NCBI RefSeq assembly: GCF_029351045.1
Contig: NZ_JARKIN010000001.1
Span: 5,010,501 to 5,074,500 of the forward strand
Direction: 5' to 3'
Length of the DNA: 64,000 nt
Source of the DNA: Streptomyces sp. WMMB303
GTDB lineage: Bacteria > Actinomycetota > Actinomycetes > Streptomycetales > Streptomycetaceae
Below are positions 39,224-47,913 of this stretch, piece after piece. Made by a program: the position numbers and the translations under genes. How positions within the stretch are numbered: position 1 is the first letter of the stretch; the number at the start of each line of letters is the position of its first letter. Below the pieces are notes generated by a model. The model saw only the letters and a program-made list of their open reading frames with translations, had not been told where the DNA came from and did not search any database.

Positions 39224-40426
39224 ATGCCACGCCTACGCAGGTCCGGACGCGGACGTCCGGTTCTGGTCACCGCGGCGCTCGCGGCGACACTCACCCTCAC
39301 CGCCACCGCATGCTCGGGTGACGACGACTCCGGCAAGAAGGCGGACGCCAAGCCCGCCGCTTCCGATTCCGCTCAGGGCGGCGACGACGGGAAGGACAGG
39401 ATCGGTCTCCCCGACAAGCTGCCCAAGGACCTGCCCACGTCGATGAAGGACCTCGAGGGGTGGAAGAAGGGCGCCTGGAAGAACTGGGACAAGGACCAGT
39501 GGGTGCGCGAGGCCGAGGACTTCGCCAACCCCTATATCAAGGGTCACTGGGACCTGGGGCGGATGAAGAAGGCCGAGGACAACGAGAAGAACGTCCCGAA
39601 GGACATCGAAAGCACCTCGGGCGCCGCCAATACCGCGGAACCGCGCCCGGTCAAGGCGCAGGCCGTCAAGACCCCGTACACCCGGAACGCGGCCCCCGCC
39701 GGCAAGGTCTTCATGGACACTCCGGAGGGCCCGATGGTCTGCTCCGGCACGGTCGTCAAGGATCCGCGCCATCCGGGCAAGTCCAATCTGGTGGCCACCG
39801 CCGGGCACTGCGTCCACTCCGGCAGGAGCGGCGGCTGGCTGCGCAACATCACCTTCATCCCGGCCTTCAACGACAAGGGCCGCTCCATGCCCGCGGTCAA
39901 CAGCGCCCCGCCGCAGGAGGTGGCGCCGTACGGTCAGTGGTGGGTGAAGTGGGCCCAGACCAGCAACTACTGGATCCAGAAGGGCGCCAAGTCCGGGGGC
40001 GGCGGCTCCCAGCAGGACTTCGCTGTGCTGCGCGTGGAGCCGGTGAACAAGTCGGGCAAATCACTGGAGGAGACCGTCGGCAACGCCATCAAGGTCAACT
40101 TCCACGCGCCCTCGTCCTCCCGGATCAAGGGTGTCAGCAATTACGGCTACCCGGCGGCTCCGCCCTTCGACGGAGCCAGGATGTACTCCTGCACCGACCG
40201 GCCGGGCGCGCTGACGATCGACCCGCAACAGCCCGCGCTGTACCGCATCGGCTGCACCATGACGGGCGGTTCCTCCGGCGGTGCCTGGCTGATCAAGGGC
40301 TCCGGCGGCAAGCCCGAGCTGATCTCGGTCAACTCCATCGGCCCGCACCCGGCCACCTGGCTGGCGGGACCGCGGCTGGGCGCGACCGCCAAGGCGGTCT
40401 TCGACGCCGCGAGCAAAAAGGGCTGA
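39224..40426 (+). CDS. Trypsin-fold lipoprotein serine protease, copy B
   Basis: This 400-residue paralogue of the preceding gene has its lipobox TATAC at the same position (Cys30) and the block LPDKLPKDLPTSMKDLEGWK then KGAWKNWDKDQW. The catalytic triad is VATAGHCVH, QQDFAVLRVE and GGSSGGAW, all intact. ATG 39224 (MPRLRRSGRGR) is chosen as it begins the signal peptide. AGGGGA lies 11 bases upstream, and an earlier frame start at 39155 gives an unlikely N terminus. The two proteins are clearly a local duplication, but the linkers differ in charge and length, so they may have different targets. A strong bidirectional terminator follows. Confidence 0.9.
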   Translation: MPRLRRSGRGRPVLVTAALAATLTLTATACSGDDDSGKKADAKPAASDSAQGGDDGKDRIGLPDKLPKDLPTSMKDLEGWKKGAWKNWDKDQWVREAEDFANPYIKGHWDLGRMKKAEDNEKNVPKDIESTSGAANTAEPRPVKAQAVKTPYTRNAAPAGKVFMDTPEGPMVCSGTVVKDPRHPGKSNLVATAGHCVHSGRSGGWLRNITFIPAFNDKGRSMPAVNSAPPQEVAPYGQWWVKWAQTSNYWIQKGAKSGGGGSQQDFAVLRVEPVNKSGKSLEETVGNAIKVNFHAPSSSRIKGVSNYGYPAAPPFDGARMYSCTDRPGALTIDPQQPALYRIGCTMTGGSSGGAWLIKGSGGKPELISVNSIGPHPATWLAGPRLGATAKAVFDAASKKG

Positions 40427-40470
40427 CCCTGTCGGGCACGCCGTCCCGGCGCGCCCGGCGCACATCGGAC

Positions 40471-40509
40471 GAGGGCCGTCCCTCCCGGTCTCCGGGAGGG
40501 ACGGCCCTC
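40471..40509. terminator. 18-bp perfect stem, bidirectional terminator
   Basis: Bases 40471-40488 pair perfectly with 40492-40509 around a 3-base loop. It separates the convergent protease copy B and hflX genes. A short CGTTGTCGTT follows on the plus strand. Confidence 0.92.
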
Positions 40510-40536
40510 GTTGTCGTTCCGGTGCGGTACGCGCTG

Positions 40537-42036
40537 CTACGGCCGTGCGGCCAGCGGCTGGAACCCGCGCAGCTCCGCGGCGAGCTCCTCGTGCACCCGC
40601 GCCTTGAGCAGGGTTCCCTGTTCGACGTGTTCCTCGGAGAGGACCTCGCCCTGGGAGTGCACCCGGGAGACCAGCTTGCCCTCGGTGTAGGGAAGCAGCA
40701 CCTCCAGCTCCACGGAAGGATGCGGCAGCTCGTTGTCGATCAGCTCCCGCAACTCGTCGACGCCCTGCCCGGTGCGGGCGGAGACGACCAGTGCGTGCTT
40801 CTCGTTGCGCAGCAGCCGCTGCACGACCAGCGGGTCGGCTGCGTCGGCCTTGTTCACGACCACGATCTCGGGCACCTGGGCAGCGCCCACCTCGCGGATG
40901 ACCTCGCGCACGGCGGCCAGCTGCTCCTCGGGGGCGGGGTGTGCCCCGTCCACCACGTGCAGGATCAGGTCGGCGTCGCCGACCTCCTCCATGGTGGAGC
41001 GGAACGCCTCCACCAAGTGGTGCGGAAGGTGCCGGACGAAGCCGACCGTGTCGGCCAGCGTGTAGGCCCTGCCCGTGGGGGTCTCCGCCTTGCGCACGGT
41101 GGGGTCCAGAGTGGCGAACAGCGCGTTCTCCACCAGCACACCCGCGCCGGTGAGGCGGTTGAGCAGGGAGGACTTGCCCGCGTTGGTGTATCCGGCGATG
41201 GCAACCGAAGGCACCTTGTTGCGCCGCCGGTCCTGCCGCTGCACGTCGCGGCCGGTTTTCATCTCCGCGATCTCCCGGCGCATCTTCGCCATCTTCTCGC
41301 GGATCCGCCGCCGGTCGGTCTCGATCTTGGTCTCACCAGGACCACGCGTGGCCATACCGCCACCCGCCGAGCCGGAACCACCGCCACCCATCTGCCGCGA
41401 GAGCGACTGGCCCCAGCCCCGCAGCCTGGGCAGCATGTAGTTCATCTGGGCCAGTGCCACCTGCGCCTTGCCCTCTCGCGACTTGGCGTGCTGGGCGAAG
41501 ATGTCCAGGATCAGCGCCGTGCGGTCCACGACCTTGACCTTGACGACGTCTTCGAGGTGGATGAGCTGGCCGGGAGTGAGTTCGCCGTCGCACACCACGG
41601 TGTCGGCACCGGTCTCCAGGACGATGTCCCGCAGCTCCGCCGCCTTGCCGGAGCCGATGTAGGTGGCCGCGTCGGGCTTGTCCCTGCGCTGGACGACTCC
41701 GTCGAGCACCAGCGCACCCGCGGTCTCCGCGAGGGCTGCCAGCTCGGCCAGGGAGTTCTCCGCGTCATCGGCGCTGCCGGACGTCCAGACGCCGACCAGC
41801 ACCACGCGCTCCAGACGCAGCTGCCGGTACTCGACCTCTGTGACGTCCTCCAGCTCGGTGGAGAGGCCCGCCACGCGCCGCAGCGCGGCACGCTCCGAGC
41901 GGTCGAGCTGCTCACCGTCACGGTTTTCGTCCAGCTCATGACCGAGAGCGACGTCCTCTTCCATCAGGGCGCCGGCTCGGCGGTTCGTCGTGGCGGTGCG
42001 CTGGCCGTTCTGTGGAAGGGAAGAGGAGTGGGTCAA
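40537..42036 (-). CDS. hflX: Ribosome-associated GTPase HflX
   Basis: This 499-residue GTPase splits stalled or hibernating ribosomes. The N-terminal HflX domain (about 60-230) includes AENSLAELAALAETAGALVL, QRRDKPDAATYIGSGKAAEL and QMNYMLPRLRGWGQSLSRQM, then a Gly-rich loop and GPGETKIETDRRRIREK. The G domain has G1 IAGYTNAGKSSLLN, G3 DTVGFV and G4 VVNKAD. The TTG at 42036 is chosen because the frame upstream is unlike the family and AAGGAT lies before it. ATG 24 codons later (MEEDVALGHEL) is an alternative. It is transcribed toward the terminator shared with the protease pair. Confidence 0.93.
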   Translation of the reverse strand: MTHSSSLPQNGQRTATTNRRAGALMEEDVALGHELDENRDGEQLDRSERAALRRVAGLSTELEDVTEVEYRQLRLERVVLVGVWTSGSADDAENSLAELAALAETAGALVLDGVVQRRDKPDAATYIGSGKAAELRDIVLETGADTVVCDGELTPGQLIHLEDVVKVKVVDRTALILDIFAQHAKSREGKAQVALAQMNYMLPRLRGWGQSLSRQMGGGGSGSAGGGMATRGPGETKIETDRRRIREKMAKMRREIAEMKTGRDVQRQDRRRNKVPSVAIAGYTNAGKSSLLNRLTGAGVLVENALFATLDPTVRKAETPTGRAYTLADTVGFVRHLPHHLVEAFRSTMEEVGDADLILHVVDGAHPAPEEQLAAVREVIREVGAAQVPEIVVVNKADAADPLVVQRLLRNEKHALVVSARTGQGVDELRELIDNELPHPSVELEVLLPYTEGKLVSRVHSQGEVLSEEHVEQGTLLKARVHEELAAELRGFQPLAARP

Positions 42037-42254
42037 GTGGATCCTTAGGTCGACGGACTGTTGCGTACCGAACAACGTCGCAGCGGCGCGGAAGATTCCC
42101 GGCGTGAGCGGGCCCCTCGGGTCCGGCGGCGCTGCGCCGCGCGGCCACAAGGATGGTCGCACGGCGCAGCGACGGCGTCACCCGTATTTGCCGCCACTCG
42201 CCCGGCCCGGCCGACTCGGACGGGCCGGACGGACCGGCGCTGGACCGCGAGCCG

Positions 42255-43796
42255 CTACCGTCCGTCCGCGCGCGCCTGCTCGAGAGATCTCGCCGTGCTC
42301 ACGCGCGCCTTTCCGGCCTTTCCGGCCGGGCGCCGCGGCGGCGGCTGCTGCTTCCACTCCGGGTGCCCGGGCATGGGCGGGGTGGTCTTCCCGTAGAGCC
42401 ACTTCTTCAGGAACCCGCTCTGGTCCCGGCCGGACACCTCACCGGCCAGCGCGATGAAGTCGGCGGTGGTGGCGCTGGAATCGCGGTACCGGCGGGGCCA
42501 GGCGCGCTGCAGCCGGGCGAACGCCTGCTCGCCCATGTGTGCACGCAGCGCGTACAGCACCACGGCGGCGCCGTTGTACACGATCGGGGTGAAGAGCTCG
42601 ATCTTCCCGCTCTTGCGAGCGGGGAGGAGCGCCGCGGGCGGCCCGTAGCGTTCGCGCCAGGTGTCGGACTGCTCGTAGGAGGCCCGCACCCGCTTCTCCA
42701 CCGGGATGCCGCCGCGCTTCTCCGCATAGGCCCACTCGTGCCAGGTCGCGTGCCCCTCGTTCAGCCACAGGTCGGTCCAGCGGTGTGGGGAGACACTGTC
42801 GCCGTACCACTGGTGCGCCAGTTCGTGCACCATCAGTGACTCCCGGTACCAGTCCGGGACCTGCCGCGAGGAGAGCAGGTTCTGCTCGAAGAGCGAGAGG
42901 GTCTGCGTCTCCAGCGCGAACCCGAAGTCCGCGTCGGCGGCCAGCACCCCGTAGGTCTCGAACGGGTACTTCCCGGCCCGTCGCTCCATCCAGGAGATCT
43001 GCCGGGAGGTCTCGTTCAGCACCGGCTCCAGCGCCTTGCGCTGCCGGGCGGGGACGACGTGCCGCAGGGCCAGCCCGTGCGGTCCCGTGGAGCGCACGAC
43101 AGCGGAGCGGCCGATCGACACCTGCGCCAGTTCGGTGGCCATCGGGTGCCCCGAGCGGTACGTCCAGACCGTCTGCCGCGCCGACCCGGTACGGCCGGCC
43201 GGCAGCCCGCCGGCCACGACGGTCAGCCCGCGCGGGGCCCGCACCCGGAAGGTGAACATGGCCTTGTCCGACGGATGGTCGTTGGAGGGGAACACCCGGT
43301 GTGCCGCGTCGGCCTGGTTGGCCATGGCGAGGCCGTCCGCGGTGCGCACCCAGCCGCCGTTCTTCCGGGTGGGGTCGCTGGTGTGGCGGACCTCGATGTG
43401 CAGCCAGGAACCGCGGTGCAGCGGCGCCCCCGGCGTGACCACCAGGTCCTCGCCCGCCCGCGCGTACTCCGCCGGCCGACCGTTGACGCGCACGGACCGT
43501 ACATCTCCGCCGGCGAAGTCCAGGTTGAACCGTTCCATCGGCCCGGTGATCTGCGCGTCGATCACGGTGCGGGCGCTGAGCGGCTTGCTGTTGTCACCGC
43601 TGTAGTCGAAGGAGATGTCGTAGCTGCGGACGTCGTAGCCGGGGTTGCCGAGCTGTGGGAAGAGGTGGTCGCCGATGCCGACCGGCCGGGGCGCCGGAAG
43701 GGCTGCGCCGACCAGGGCGAGCGCGGTGGCCGCGACCGTGCCGGCGACGGCGCAGCGCCGTCCGGCCGATGCGCGGGTGAGGGCTGTGAGGGCCAT
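42255..43796 (-). CDS. Secreted M1-family zinc metallopeptidase
   Basis: The 513-residue protein starts with a signal peptide (basic MALTALTRASAGRR, then hydrophobic AVAGTVAATALALVGAALP). The N-terminal beta domain leads to an aminopeptidase-N-type catalytic domain. The zinc site is HELAHQWYGD with the third ligand in WLNEGHATWHEW. The usual GAMEN exopeptidase motif is not evident, and FALETQTLSLF stands at its place. The C-terminal helical domain is short compared with full-length aminopeptidase N (about 850 residues). A basic Pro-rich tail (KQQPPPRRPAGKAGKAR) ends the protein. It is exported, probably a peptidase in the wall or medium. Confidence 0.92.
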   Translation of the reverse strand: MALTALTRASAGRRCAVAGTVAATALALVGAALPAPRPVGIGDHLFPQLGNPGYDVRSYDISFDYSGDNSKPLSARTVIDAQITGPMERFNLDFAGGDVRSVRVNGRPAEYARAGEDLVVTPGAPLHRGSWLHIEVRHTSDPTRKNGGWVRTADGLAMANQADAAHRVFPSNDHPSDKAMFTFRVRAPRGLTVVAGGLPAGRTGSARQTVWTYRSGHPMATELAQVSIGRSAVVRSTGPHGLALRHVVPARQRKALEPVLNETSRQISWMERRAGKYPFETYGVLAADADFGFALETQTLSLFEQNLLSSRQVPDWYRESLMVHELAHQWYGDSVSPHRWTDLWLNEGHATWHEWAYAEKRGGIPVEKRVRASYEQSDTWRERYGPPAALLPARKSGKIELFTPIVYNGAAVVLYALRAHMGEQAFARLQRAWPRRYRDSSATTADFIALAGEVSGRDQSGFLKKWLYGKTTPPMPGHPEWKQQPPPRRPAGKAGKARVSTARSLEQARADGR

Positions 43797-43924
43797 GCAG
43801 GATCGCTACCAGCCAGCGGGCCGCGTCCCGCCCGGCTCGGGGCCTCTCCACCCGAAAGGGGACGTGCCGCGCCTCCGCCCGCGCGGCCCGGCGGCTGTCC
43901 GGTGGCGTCCGGACGGACAGTGCG

Positions 43925-46186
43925 TCAGTTCGCTGGGGTCCGGCGGACGGAGCGGGTGACGTCATAGACCCCGGGCACCTGCCGCATGGCGCGCATCAGC
44001 GCGGGCAGCCCGGCGGCGTCGGGAAGTTGCAGGGTGTAGGTGTGGCGGACGCGCTGCTCGCGCGGTGGCTCGACCTCGGCCGAGACGACGGCAGCGCCTT
44101 CGGCTGCGATGGTCTCGGTGAGATCCGCGAGCAGGTGCGGGCGGCCGAACGCCTCGGCCCGCAGGGTGACCCGGCACCCCGCGTCGCCCTGTTCCCAGCG
44201 CACCGGCAGGGTGAGACGCCCCGCGGAGGCCATCCGGGCCACCGACCGGCAGCTCTCCCGGTGCACGGTGACGGCGCCGCCGCGCACCGGGAATCCGGTG
44301 ACCGCGTCCGTCGGCACGGGTGTGCAGCAGCGGGCGAGCCGCACCGGCGTACCGGGGTGGCCGGGGACGACGGGGATGTTCTCGCCGTACTCGACCGGCT
44401 GCTCCCGGTGCGTGGCCGCGCGGCGCGCCCCGTTCGGCCGTGCGTCCTGCGTCGCATGCCGCGCCGGACGGTACTCGGGATGCCGCGCTCCGCGATGCGG
44501 CGATCGCAGCTCTCCCTGGGGCGTCTCGGAGCCCGCCGCCGGGTGTTCGCGCCGCGTGCCGTCCCGGTCGGCGGCTGCGTTCTCGTGCGGGTCGGACTCG
44601 CCCCGACCGGGTGCGGCGAGCCATTCTCGGATGGCGAGCCGCGCCGCAGGAGTGCGCACGTGTTCGAGCCACTCGGGTGCGGGGCCTGAGGGGGTGCCGT
44701 GGCCGGGCTCGAGGAAGAGCTGGAGGGCGTCGCCGTCCCGCAGCACGGTGGTGAGGGCGACCAGTCGGCCGTTGACGCGGGCTCCGATACACCGATGGGC
44801 GGCCTTCCCCAGCCGGGCGTAGGCGGCGTCCACGCAGGTCGCGCCGGCCGGCAGCGGCAGCGCACCCCCCGCGGGGCTCTCCCCGCCGGGGGCGGCGCAG
44901 TAGACGGTGATCTCCAGATCCTGTGCCAGTTCGTCGCGCAGTTCCTGCCAGAAGGTGTTCGGGTCGGAAGCGTGGCTCTGCCATTCCAGCAGGCGCGAGA
45001 GCCAGCCGGGGCGGGTGGGATCGGTCCGCTCCCCCGCCCCGTCTGCGGTCGACGGCGATGCTCCGCCACCATCCGGTTCGGTGAGGTCGGGCGCCTCGGC
45101 GGCGTGCGGGTCGCCGAGCGCGATGACCCCGGTCTCGGCGACCCGGTGCATGCGGCGGGTGCGGACGAGCACCTCGGCCACTTCGCCGTTCTCATCGGCG
45201 ATGGCGGTGTGCAGCGACTGGTAGAGGTTGAACTTGGGTGCCGCGATGAAGTCCTTGAACTCCGAGACGAGCGGAGCGAAACAGGTGTGCAGCTCTCCCA
45301 GCACGGCGTAGCAGTCCGCGTCCTCCTCCACGAGGACCAGCAGGCGCGCGAAGTCGCAGTCGCCCAACTGGCCGCGCTTGAGCCGCAGGCGGTGGACGGA
45401 GACGGTGTGCCGGGGACGGATGAGCACCTGCGCGGCGATCCCCGCCTCCCGCAGCGTGCGGCGCACCCGGGAGGCGAAGGCGGTGAGCGGGTCGGGGCGG
45501 CCGTGCCGCTCCTGGATCAACTCGCGTGTCGCCGCGTGCTCTTCCGGATGCAGCACGGCGAAGACGAGGTCCTCCAGCTCGCTCTTGAGCGCCTGGATGC
45601 CGAGCCGTTCCGCGAGCGGAATCAGCACGTCCCTGGTCACCTGTGCGATCCGGACCTGCTTCTCGCGGCGCATCACGCCGAGGGTGCGCATGTTGTGCAA
45701 CCGGTCGGCAAGCTTGATCGACATGACCCGTACATCGTTGCCGGTGGCGACGAGCATCTTGCGGAAGGTCTCCGGCTCGGCGGCCGACCCGTGGTCGACC
45801 TTCTCCAGCTTGGTGACCCCGTCGACCAGATAGCAGACCTGGTCCCCGAACTCCTGCCGTACCTGTTCGAGCGTCACGGCGGTGTCCTCGACGGTGTCGT
45901 GCAGCAGCGAGGCCGTCAACGTGGTCGTCTCCGCCCCGAGCTGGGCCAGCAGCAGGGTGACCGCGAGAGGATGTGTGATGTAGGGCTCGCCGCTCTTGCG
46001 CATCTGCCCCCGGTGCGAGGACTCGGCCAGCATGTAGGCCCTGCGCAGCGGCCGCAGGTCGGCCCGCGGGTGGTGTGCCCTGTGCACCTTCGCGACGTGC
46101 TCGATGGCGTCCGGCAGGGAGTCGCGTGGCGTGGCGCCCAGCAGTGCCGCTCTGCTGAGCTTCCGCAGACTGCGCACCGCGCTCAT
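43925..46186 (-). CDS. rshA: RelA/SpoT homologue RshA, (p)ppGpp hydrolase/synthetase
   Basis: This 753-residue long RSH protein has an HD hydrolase domain that looks intact (SGEPYITHPLAVTLLL, LLHDTVEDT, KLADRLHNMRTLG). The synthetase domain is divergent: RPRHTVSVHRLRLKRGQLGD replaces the usual RxKH..SIYrKM region, the following DxxxxR region reads CDFARLLVLVEE, and VEVQIRT is AEVLVRT. YQSLHTAI is conserved. TGS follows (about 440-500), then an Arg/His/Pro-rich disordered insert (about 530-620). A Cys-containing RIS-like element (VRLARCCTPVPTDAVTGFPV) and an ACT domain come last. Activity may be mostly hydrolytic, which is inference. ATG 46186 has GGGAGGTG upstream. Confidence 0.92.
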   Translation of the reverse strand: MSAVRSLRKLSRAALLGATPRDSLPDAIEHVAKVHRAHHPRADLRPLRRAYMLAESSHRGQMRKSGEPYITHPLAVTLLLAQLGAETTTLTASLLHDTVEDTAVTLEQVRQEFGDQVCYLVDGVTKLEKVDHGSAAEPETFRKMLVATGNDVRVMSIKLADRLHNMRTLGVMRREKQVRIAQVTRDVLIPLAERLGIQALKSELEDLVFAVLHPEEHAATRELIQERHGRPDPLTAFASRVRRTLREAGIAAQVLIRPRHTVSVHRLRLKRGQLGDCDFARLLVLVEEDADCYAVLGELHTCFAPLVSEFKDFIAAPKFNLYQSLHTAIADENGEVAEVLVRTRRMHRVAETGVIALGDPHAAEAPDLTEPDGGGASPSTADGAGERTDPTRPGWLSRLLEWQSHASDPNTFWQELRDELAQDLEITVYCAAPGGESPAGGALPLPAGATCVDAAYARLGKAAHRCIGARVNGRLVALTTVLRDGDALQLFLEPGHGTPSGPAPEWLEHVRTPAARLAIREWLAAPGRGESDPHENAAADRDGTRREHPAAGSETPQGELRSPHRGARHPEYRPARHATQDARPNGARRAATHREQPVEYGENIPVVPGHPGTPVRLARCCTPVPTDAVTGFPVRGGAVTVHRESCRSVARMASAGRLTLPVRWEQGDAGCRVTLRAEAFGRPHLLADLTETIAAEGAAVVSAEVEPPREQRVRHTYTLQLPDAAGLPALMRAMRQVPGVYDVTRSVRRTPAN

Positions 46187-46333
46187 GGCACCTCCCGCTC
46201 CTGCGCACCCCGGCCGGAGGTGCGATGGTACCGACCCCATCACGTGCCGCCGACCGGGTCCTGTCGAGCGTGAGGCGGATCACCCCATCGTGCGACGCCG
46301 GGGTGGTGGGCCGTCGACGGGTCGCGGGTGCCG

Positions 46334-47227
46334 TCAGGAGAGCAGTGCCGGATCGATCGCCCCTTCTGCGACGATCTCGGCCGGGCCGGCCATCTCGATC
46401 TCCCCGTCCGGCCGCTCGGTGATCTCCAGGCGGCCTCCGGGCACCTCCACGGTGTAGGTCACGGCCACGCCGTCCCGGCGCGGGTCGGCGCCGTCCCTGC
46501 GGGCCGCCGCGACCATCACCGCGCAGGCGCCGGTGCCGCAGGACCGGGTCTCGCCCGCACCGCGCTCGTGCACCCGGAGCGCGACGTGCCGGGGACCCCG
46601 CGCGACCACGAACTCGACGTTGACGCCGTCCGGGTAGGCGCTCGCAGGCAGCACCTGCGGGGCCTCCTGCAGGGCGCCCGGCTCGGCCAGATCGGGGACG
46701 AACACCACCGCGTGCGGGTTCCCCATGCCGACCTTGCGAGCCGGCCAGGTGTGTCCGGGAACACTGACCGTGATCCTGTCTCCGCCGCCGTCCGCCGCGC
46801 TGTCCGGTGCCGCCAGCTCGGCCGCGCCCATGCCCACGGTGATGTCACCGCCGTCCTCGGCGATGTGTACCTTGCGCACCCCCGCACGGGTCGCGATGGG
46901 CAGCTCGCCGACCCCGGCCAACCCGGCACGCTCCAGGTAGCGCGCGAAGACGCGGGTGCCGTTGCCGCACATCTCCGCGACGGATCCGTCGCCGTTGCGG
47001 TAGTCCATGAACCACTCCGCTTCGGCGGCCATGGACGCGGCTTCCGGGTGCGCCGCCGAGCGGACCACGCGCAGCAGGCCGTCCCCGCCGATGCCCGCAC
47101 GCCGGTCGCACAACCGGGCCACCGTCCCGGACGGCAGATCCAACAGGCCGTCCGGGTCCGGAATGATCACGAAGTCGTTCTCCGTGCCGTGCCCCTTGAG
47201 GAACGGCACTCCTGGTGTGCTGATCAC
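46334..47227 (-). CDS. dapF: Diaminopimelate epimerase
   Basis: This 297-residue enzyme interconverts LL- and meso-diaminopimelate for lysine and peptidoglycan. The two catalytic cysteines are in EMCGNGTRVFARY and TRSCGTGACAVMV. Other family blocks are FLKGHGTENDFVIIPDPDG, RRAGIGGDGLLRV, FMDYRNGDGS and VGMGNPHAVVFV. The GTG start at 47227 has no Shine-Dalgarno sequence. TACGAT lies 8 bases upstream, so the transcript may be leaderless. It follows a small membrane protein gene by 65 bases and is read away from miaA, with rshA downstream after 147 bases. Confidence 0.96.
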   Translation of the reverse strand: MISTPGVPFLKGHGTENDFVIIPDPDGLLDLPSGTVARLCDRRAGIGGDGLLRVVRSAAHPEAASMAAEAEWFMDYRNGDGSVAEMCGNGTRVFARYLERAGLAGVGELPIATRAGVRKVHIAEDGGDITVGMGAAELAAPDSAADGGGDRITVSVPGHTWPARKVGMGNPHAVVFVPDLAEPGALQEAPQVLPASAYPDGVNVEFVVARGPRHVALRVHERGAGETRSCGTGACAVMVAAARRDGADPRRDGVAVTYTVEVPGGRLEITERPDGEIEMAGPAEIVAEGAIDPALLS

Positions 47228-47292
47228 GCTGCCGATCGTACGGGAGGAGTGGGATGCACCCTGCCCGCGGGCAGATCACGGCGGTAGGCAGG

Positions 47293-47805
47293 TCAGCGGA
47301 GCCGGGCCACCCGCCAGACGGCCAGCACCACGACGGTGCAGACCACCACGGCGTAGATCAGGACGACCCGCCAGTCGGGGCGTCCGCCGGAGCCGCGGGC
47401 CGGGAGCCCCGGCCAGGTGTGCCCCACCCGGCGGGCCGCCATCACGCTCCAGCCGGCCGAGCAGCCGCACAGCAGCAGCCCCAGCATCGCGACCACCGCT
47501 CCGGCGCTGTCACCGGGCTCGAAGGCGAGCGGGAAGGCGAACATCAGCGAGCCGAGCGCACCGAGCACCACGATCGGCGCAAGCTGCCACAGCCGCAGCT
47601 TGCGCTGCGGGCGCAGCTCGTGCGGCTCCACCGGCGGCCCCTGCTCGGCTTCGGACTCCTCGGCGGCCGGCTCGTCCGGGTCCGCCGCGAACTCGTGTCC
47701 CGGCAGCGGCTCACGGTCCTCCATGGCCGCACGCCCCGGCAGCTCACGCTCCGGCGACAGCTCCGCTTCCGCGGAAGTGGAATCGTCCCGAGGGCTGGCC
47801 TCCAT
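47293..47805 (-). CDS. Small membrane protein with acidic N-terminal half
   Basis: This 170-residue protein has an acidic, Pro/Glu-rich cytoplasmic half (1-75) and three membrane segments (LWQLAPIVVLGALGSLMFAF, AVVAMLGLLLCGCSAGW, WRVVLIYAVVVCTVVVLAVW). ATG 47805 is chosen because GGAGG lies about 10 bases upstream. A GTG at 47835 would add ten residues. I recognise no named family. The position between miaA and dapF, all on one strand, suggests co-transcription. The function is unknown. Confidence 0.75.
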   Translation of the reverse strand: MEASPRDDSTSAEAELSPERELPGRAAMEDREPLPGHEFAADPDEPAAEESEAEQGPPVEPHELRPQRKLRLWQLAPIVVLGALGSLMFAFPLAFEPGDSAGAVVAMLGLLLCGCSAGWSVMAARRVGHTWPGLPARGSGGRPDWRVVLIYAVVVCTVVVLAVWRVARLR

Positions 47806-47913
47806 TGCCACGCGCCCTCCCAACTCCGGCTTCACGGCACCCGACGTTGCTCGATGATGGCACGCCGGGGGTGACGGAACGGTCGCTCAGGGCTTCCCGA
47901 TGCCATCACGTGA

